A stretch of 44,472 nt of DNA from CAZOVB01 sp046541415 (lineage in GTDB: Bacteria; Planctomycetota; Phycisphaerae; SM23-33), in assembly GCA_046541415.1 (NCBI GenBank), contig JBKHDI010000025.1, positions 1-44,472 of the forward strand, in the 5' to 3' direction. A program made the position numbers and the translations under genes. Numbering within the stretch: position 1 is the stretch's first letter; each line of letters starts with the position of its first letter. The notes below the pieces were generated by a model. That model ran no database searches. It was given only the letters and a program-made list of their open reading frames with translations, and had not been told where the DNA came from. Positions 40,825 to 44,472 of the stretch are shown here, piece by piece.

Positions 40825-41463
40825 ATGAAGTACACTATCTGCCTCAGCCTCGTCCTTTCGGCCGCCCTGGCCGGTTGCCAGCAGCAAACCAGCTTCACAC
40901 AGCAGCTGCAGCTGCGCGACTCGGTCGACGGACGCACTATCGAAACCGCATGGATCGTCCGCGCCTTGCACCAGTCGCACGAGCAGAAAGTCGGCGTGGG
41001 CAGTACCACACTGAAACGATGGACCGCCACGGTGGACATCGTCCCGGCCGGCAGTGGAATCGAATACGAACACCCCGCCGATGCACCGACCTTCTCCACC
41101 GACGCATTCACACGCACCACCCGCGGCGAGAAGTACTTCGAGATCTTCCTGCTGGCCGACGGCTACGCGCCGATGCGGATCACCTCGAAGGAACTGGCCA
41201 ACGGTCAGTTCCAGATGCGCCGGATCGAGACGATCCCCAACGGCCGTGAGATCCTCCGGGCTGCGGAGTTCATCGAGCAGGTCGTCCTGCCCAACACCGA
41301 ACAGGCCTCGCCTGGACGCGACGAAGTCCTGGCGATCCTGATCTCTCAGTTGGAGGCCCTGGAGGACAGGGGCGTGGCCAACCTCGGCCTGGCAGGGCGA
41401 ATCGCCACCCTCCAGGCCGCCATCAGCCCCGCCCACGCCGCCCCGACAGCCCAAGCCGACTGA
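40825..41463 (+). CDS. Small lipoprotein of unknown function
   Basis: A 212-residue exported lipoprotein with a short signal peptide (MKYTICLSLVLSAALAGC, cysteine 18). The mature part begins with a glutamine-rich stretch and contains a beta domain of the carboxypeptidase-regulatory type (TATVDIVPAGSG, FEIFLLADGYAPMRITSKEL). It ends in helices (DEVLAILISQLEALEDRG) and a Pro/Ala tail. I do not recognise a named family. The ATG has GGAG at good spacing. It lies between a GT4 gene and a membrane protease, with separate promoters likely. Confidence 0.78.
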   Translation: MKYTICLSLVLSAALAGCQQQTSFTQQLQLRDSVDGRTIETAWIVRALHQSHEQKVGVGSTTLKRWTATVDIVPAGSGIEYEHPADAPTFSTDAFTRTTRGEKYFEIFLLADGYAPMRITSKELANGQFQMRRIETIPNGREILRAAEFIEQVVLPNTEQASPGRDEVLAILISQLEALEDRGVANLGLAGRIATLQAAISPAHAAPTAQAD

Positions 41464-41510
41464 CCTGCCGAACGGAAGCCTTTCTCCGCAGCCAAAGTCT
41501 TTCGCGTCGA

Positions 41511-41516
41511 TACAAT
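41511..41516 (+). promoter_or_regulatory. -10 box candidate of the site-2 protease gene
   Basis: TACAAT at 41511-41516 lies 36 bp before the ATG at 41553. The -35 is poor. Confidence 0.35.
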
Positions 41517-41552
41517 ACGTCGAACGTTATTGACACTAAACGAAAGGTTGGC

Positions 41553-42743
41553 ATGTTCGGACGGACCATCAAGCTCTTCAAGATTTTCGATTTCCAGGTC
41601 AGCATCGACCTGAGCTGGCTGATTATCATGGCCCTGGTGGTCTGGTCGCTGGCAGGCGGGCGATTCCCCGAGCAGTTTCCTGAGCTTTCGTGGCAGATGC
41701 ATCTGCTGATGGGTCTGGCCGCCGCGGTCGGGCTGTTCGGTTCGATCGTCCTTCACGAAATGTCCCACTCGCTGGTTGCCCGGCGTTTCGGTCTGCCGAT
41801 GGAGGGCATTACGCTGTTTCTGTTCGGGGGAGTCGCGCAGATGCGCAGCCAACCGCCCAGCGCCAAGGCGGAGTTTTTCATGGCTGTCGCCGGGCCTGTC
41901 TGCTCGGTACTTATAGCAGCGATTTTCCTGGGTGCCTGGTGGGCGGGCGAAACGATGGGCCTGGCCGATCCCGTCGCTGCTGTGTTGTTCTGGATCGGTT
42001 CGATCAATGTGATCCTGGTGATCTTCAACCTGATCCCGGGGTTCCCGCTTGATGGTGGACGCGTGCTCCGCTCTGGGCTCTGGGCGTGGAAAGGGAACCT
42101 GCGCTGGGCGACCGACAAGGCCTCCACCGTCGGGCGCGGCTTTGGGGCGTTGGTCATCGCGGTCGGAGTGGTCTTCCTGCTGACCCGCAACTTCGTCGGG
42201 GGAATCTGGTGGATCCTCATCGGCATGTTCATCCGGGCTGCCGCCGGCAACGCCTATAGGCAGGTGCTCGTCCGCCAGGCGCTGTCCGATGAACCGCTGG
42301 AACGATTCATGAATCCCGAGCCGGTTACCATCCCGGCCGATATGCCAATCGACCGCGCCGTCGACGAGTTCATCTACGAGTACCATTTCAAGATGTTCCC
42401 GGTCGTCGACAACGGCCGACTCGTCGGTTGCCTGACCACCCGGCAGATCAAGGACCTCGACCGGGACAACTGGTCAGAAACCACCGCCGGACAACTTGCC
42501 GCCGACTGCAGCGAAGAGAACACCATCTCATCCGATTCCGATGCCGTCGATGCCCTTGCGGCCATGCGCAAGCACGACATCAGCCGCCTGATGGTTGTCG
42601 ACGATGGCGAGTTGAGAGGCATTTGTTCGCTGAAGGACCTCTCCCGCTTCCTGTCCCGCAAACTCGAACTGGAAGGGGATCTGCCCGACCCGATCGATCC
42701 CACAGCCGACAAGCTGCCCCGACAGGAAAATCTCAAGAAATAG
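41553..42743 (+). CDS. Site-2 protease (M50) with C-terminal CBS pair
   Basis: A 396-residue intramembrane metalloprotease. Zinc ligands are H68 and H72 with E69 in HEMSH. The third ligand region is the conserved aspartate in PGFPLDGGRVLRS. About six membrane helices cover residues 15-235. Two CBS domains (about 250-385, FMNPEPVTIPADMPIDRAVD and ISRLMVVDDGELRGI) close the protein, as in SpoIVFB-like group III site-2 proteases, where they sense ATP or AMP. The substrate, often an anti-sigma factor or sporulation-type proprotein, is unknown here. The ATG has AAAGG upstream. It ends before a hairpin. Confidence 0.92.
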   Translation: MFGRTIKLFKIFDFQVSIDLSWLIIMALVVWSLAGGRFPEQFPELSWQMHLLMGLAAAVGLFGSIVLHEMSHSLVARRFGLPMEGITLFLFGGVAQMRSQPPSAKAEFFMAVAGPVCSVLIAAIFLGAWWAGETMGLADPVAAVLFWIGSINVILVIFNLIPGFPLDGGRVLRSGLWAWKGNLRWATDKASTVGRGFGALVIAVGVVFLLTRNFVGGIWWILIGMFIRAAAGNAYRQVLVRQALSDEPLERFMNPEPVTIPADMPIDRAVDEFIYEYHFKMFPVVDNGRLVGCLTTRQIKDLDRDNWSETTAGQLAADCSEENTISSDSDAVDALAAMRKHDISRLMVVDDGELRGICSLKDLSRFLSRKLELEGDLPDPIDPTADKLPRQENLKK

Positions 42744-42782
42744 CACGCACCGGGCCTGACAGATCTCTGCCGGAAAGGTATC

Positions 42783-42807
42783 TCCAGAGCCGAGCCTTGG
42801 CTCTGGA
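42783..42807. terminator. Perfect hairpin after the site-2 protease gene
   Basis: TCCAGAGCC and GGCTCTGGA form a perfect 9-bp stem with a 7-nt loop, 40 bp after the stop codon. No T-tract follows on either strand. Confidence 0.5.
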
Positions 42808-42904
42808 CCGAAAAACCCATGGCGTGCGAATTCGCAGGCCCATGCACGGACAAGAACTCCGATCGCATCTCCTGCCCGCTCGCGGCCCGAGCGTCGGATG
42901 TCGC

Positions 42905-42932
42905 CAGGACGGTTTCGTCCTGCGACAGGACG
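42905..42932 (+). promoter_or_regulatory. Two mutually exclusive hairpins
   Basis: CAGGACG (42905-42911) can pair with CGTCCTG (42916-42922). The core of that same arm, CGTCCT, can instead pair with AGGACG at 42927-42932. The shared middle arm makes the two folds exclusive, as in attenuators or RNA switches. The distance to the downstream ATG is 121 nt. Confidence 0.4.
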
Positions 42933-43053
42933 CAGTCGCCCCGGCCGCAGACCAGCGGACAGAGAGACTTTTCTGGCTGCAAAACTCGCTGATCCCACGC
43001 CATCATGCCTAGACTGGAGGGTGCAACCAAACAATGCGCAGGAGGAAGCGGGC

Positions 43054-44433
43054 ATGAGAAGGTCATGGATACTGGTTTGTCTGGCGGTCTTCTGCTTTGC
43101 CGGCGGGGCAGGGGCAGTGGAACTTGTCGACACGGGCCCGGCCGGGCAGGGGCAGCCGTTTGACAACCGCCAGCCGCAACTGGGGATCAACTACATCGTC
43201 CGTACCGGCGGGCTGTACCAGGAAATCGGGCAGATCAGCGCGTTCGCGGGGAGTTTCGCTCCATCCGGCTGGGCTTTCGCCAACGGGCAGCAACTCCCGA
43301 TCAACCAGAACCAGGCGTTGTTCTCCAAGCTCGGGATTACCTACGGCGGGGATGGAAAATCCTGGTTTGCCCTGCCGGATCTGCGCGGGCGGACCGCGAC
43401 ACACGCCGGCAGCCAATCCCTGGTCGGTCAGGCGAGCGGCGCCGATCAGTTTGCCCTCAGCCACAAGCAGATGCCCTCTCACCAACACACGATCCCCCTT
43501 GACCCGTTCCAGACCAGCCCGGAGGGCCTGGGGATGGCGATGGACAACCACATGCCCTCCCTGGCTGTGAACTACCAGGTGGTTGTCAACGGTCCTTCCC
43601 CGGATCCGAACCAGGGGCTGAATGATCTTCCCTTCCTCGGCGAAGTCCGGATGTACGCCTCCCCCTGGCAACACCTGCATTTCAATAATACCCTCCCGAC
43701 CGACGGGCAAAGGCTGTCGATCGACCACAACATCCCACTTCACGCCATCCTGTTCGACAATTTCGGCGGGGACGATCACATTTTCGCCTTGCCGGACCTG
43801 CGGGACACCACTGTCATGGGCGTAGGTCAGGGACAAGGCCTGACGGCCAGAAACCTCGGCGACCGCGTCGGGATCGGTCATCTGAGTCTGCAGGAATCTC
43901 ACCTGCCCGAGCACGTTCACGAACTGGCCGAGGGAGGAACGTTTACAGGTCCTGCCGGCGAGGGTGACCCTTTTGACAACATGCAGCCGACTTCGACGCT
44001 GCGGTGGCTGATCAATGTCAGAGGTCTGTTCCCGACCATGGGCGGAGCAGGCAGCAGCGACTATGCGTTCCTGGGGCAGATGACGATGTTCGCGGGGGAG
44101 GACATCCCCTTCGGATGGCTGCCTGCCGAAGGACAAATCCTGCCGATCAACCAGAACCAGGCCCTGTATTCCGTGATGGGAACGGCTTACGGAGGGGATG
44201 GCCGGGTCACCTTCGCCCTGCCGGACCTCCGCGGGCGCGTGCCGGTCGGGGCGGGAGGCGAGTGGAACCTTCTGGGCAGAAGCCTGGGCCTGGAGCAGGT
44301 GACTCTGACCGGGGAGAATCTCCCTTCCCATACGCACGGCTACGTCGTGCCCGAGCCTGCGACACTGGGGCTGCTGGCCATATCAGCAGTTGGTCTGGTG
44401 CGCCGCAGGCGGTTACGGTCCACCGGCCGATAG
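43054..44433 (+). CDS. Triple tail-collar-domain surface protein with PEP-CTERM signal
   Basis: A 459-residue exported protein. The signal peptide covers about residues 1-22. Three copies of the phage tail-collar (microcystin-dependent protein) domain follow: about 55-150 (GQISAFAGSFAPSGWAFANG), 190-290 (GEVRMYASPWQ, more divergent) and 335-428 (GQMTMFAGEDIPFGWLPAEG). Copies one and three share the INQNQAL, YGGDG and FALPDLRGR blocks; each copy ends in a His-rich S/P-H-x-H motif. The C terminus is a PEP-CTERM tag: VPEPATLGLLAI, hydrophobic helix, then RRRR. The tag routes proteins to exosortase and the cell surface. The start ATG follows GGAGGAAG. No phage genes surround it, so it is a host protein. 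Confidence 0.88.
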   Translation: MRRSWILVCLAVFCFAGGAGAVELVDTGPAGQGQPFDNRQPQLGINYIVRTGGLYQEIGQISAFAGSFAPSGWAFANGQQLPINQNQALFSKLGITYGGDGKSWFALPDLRGRTATHAGSQSLVGQASGADQFALSHKQMPSHQHTIPLDPFQTSPEGLGMAMDNHMPSLAVNYQVVVNGPSPDPNQGLNDLPFLGEVRMYASPWQHLHFNNTLPTDGQRLSIDHNIPLHAILFDNFGGDDHIFALPDLRDTTVMGVGQGQGLTARNLGDRVGIGHLSLQESHLPEHVHELAEGGTFTGPAGEGDPFDNMQPTSTLRWLINVRGLFPTMGGAGSSDYAFLGQMTMFAGEDIPFGWLPAEGQILPINQNQALYSVMGTAYGGDGRVTFALPDLRGRVPVGAGGEWNLLGRSLGLEQVTLTGENLPSHTHGYVVPEPATLGLLAISAVGLVRRRRLRSTGR

Positions 44434-44472
44434 AGGCGATAGCGGCAAGCCCCTTCCGGGCGACGACGGCGG

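Larger units (their letters stand above)
42744..43053. other. Intergenic region upstream of the collar/PEP-CTERM gene
   Basis: Two structured elements, listed separately, sit in an otherwise featureless stretch with no credible gene. TAGACT at 43011-43016 is a weak -10 candidate without a matching -35. GGAGGAAG directly precedes the ATG at 43054. Confidence 0.5.

Noticed and set aside
43054..44433. Prophage tail-fibre gene
   Set aside because: Collar domains are present, but there are a signal peptide and a PEP-CTERM tag and no other phage genes in the window.

Overview
The window is GC-rich, gene-dense bacterial chromosome. Its source is most likely a Planctomycetota member, plausibly an anaerobic Phycisphaerae-type lineage. 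The hints are several large conserved proteins of unknown function, a PEP-CTERM-tagged surface protein, lysine/alanine-rich tails, frequent GTG/TTG starts, and an oxygen-independent style of ergothioneine operon. This placement is inference; there is no rRNA in the window. No phage, integrase, IS element or CRISPR array was seen.

Layout. 1-125: a CAU-anticodon tRNA (minus strand) with its own promoter and a strong downstream hairpin. 386-4372: a phosphate module with a Na/Pi symporter, a PhoU-like DUF47 protein and a PhoR-like kinase. 4355-5557: a convergent M20 amidohydrolase. 5634-14851: a carbohydrate region with a GH20-type hexosaminidase translationally coupled to a sodium/solute symporter. 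It continues with an elaborate regulatory region (two matching 17-bp palindromes, one over a -10 box, plus a 10-unit tandem-repeat leader), an IclR-type regulator, an unknown protein and a secreted heparinase-like protein. 15244-20312: an SDR, then a compact four-gene operon of three-domain rhodanese (EanB-like), EgtD/EanA-like methyltransferase, SufS and SufE. This reads as anaerobic ergothioneine synthesis with its own sulfur-delivery pair.

20324-30557: a PH-like membrane protein, a UroD-like protein with a perfect palindrome at its start, a lipoprotein followed by a 1267-residue AsmA/TamB-like protein, a GAF histidine kinase with a possibly leaderless mRNA, a HAD phosphatase and an unknown anchored protein. 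30816-32587: a GTGA-coupled TatD/UbiA pair matching EboB-EboC. 32820-37631: an orphan secretin, YjbQ, a decayed GT9 glycosyltransferase remnant, a B12-binding radical SAM protein and a hydrolase lipoprotein.

37723-39299: an FtsZ/tubulin-superfamily GTPase with an approximately 125-residue histone-H1-like basic tail, ending in the clearest terminator of the window. 39583-44433: a GT4 glycosyltransferase, a lipoprotein, a site-2 protease with CBS domains, and a three-collar-domain protein with a PEP-CTERM tail, preceded by two mutually exclusive hairpins.

The two most unusual systems are the EanB-EanA-SufS-SufE operon and the basic-tailed FtsZ-like GTPase.
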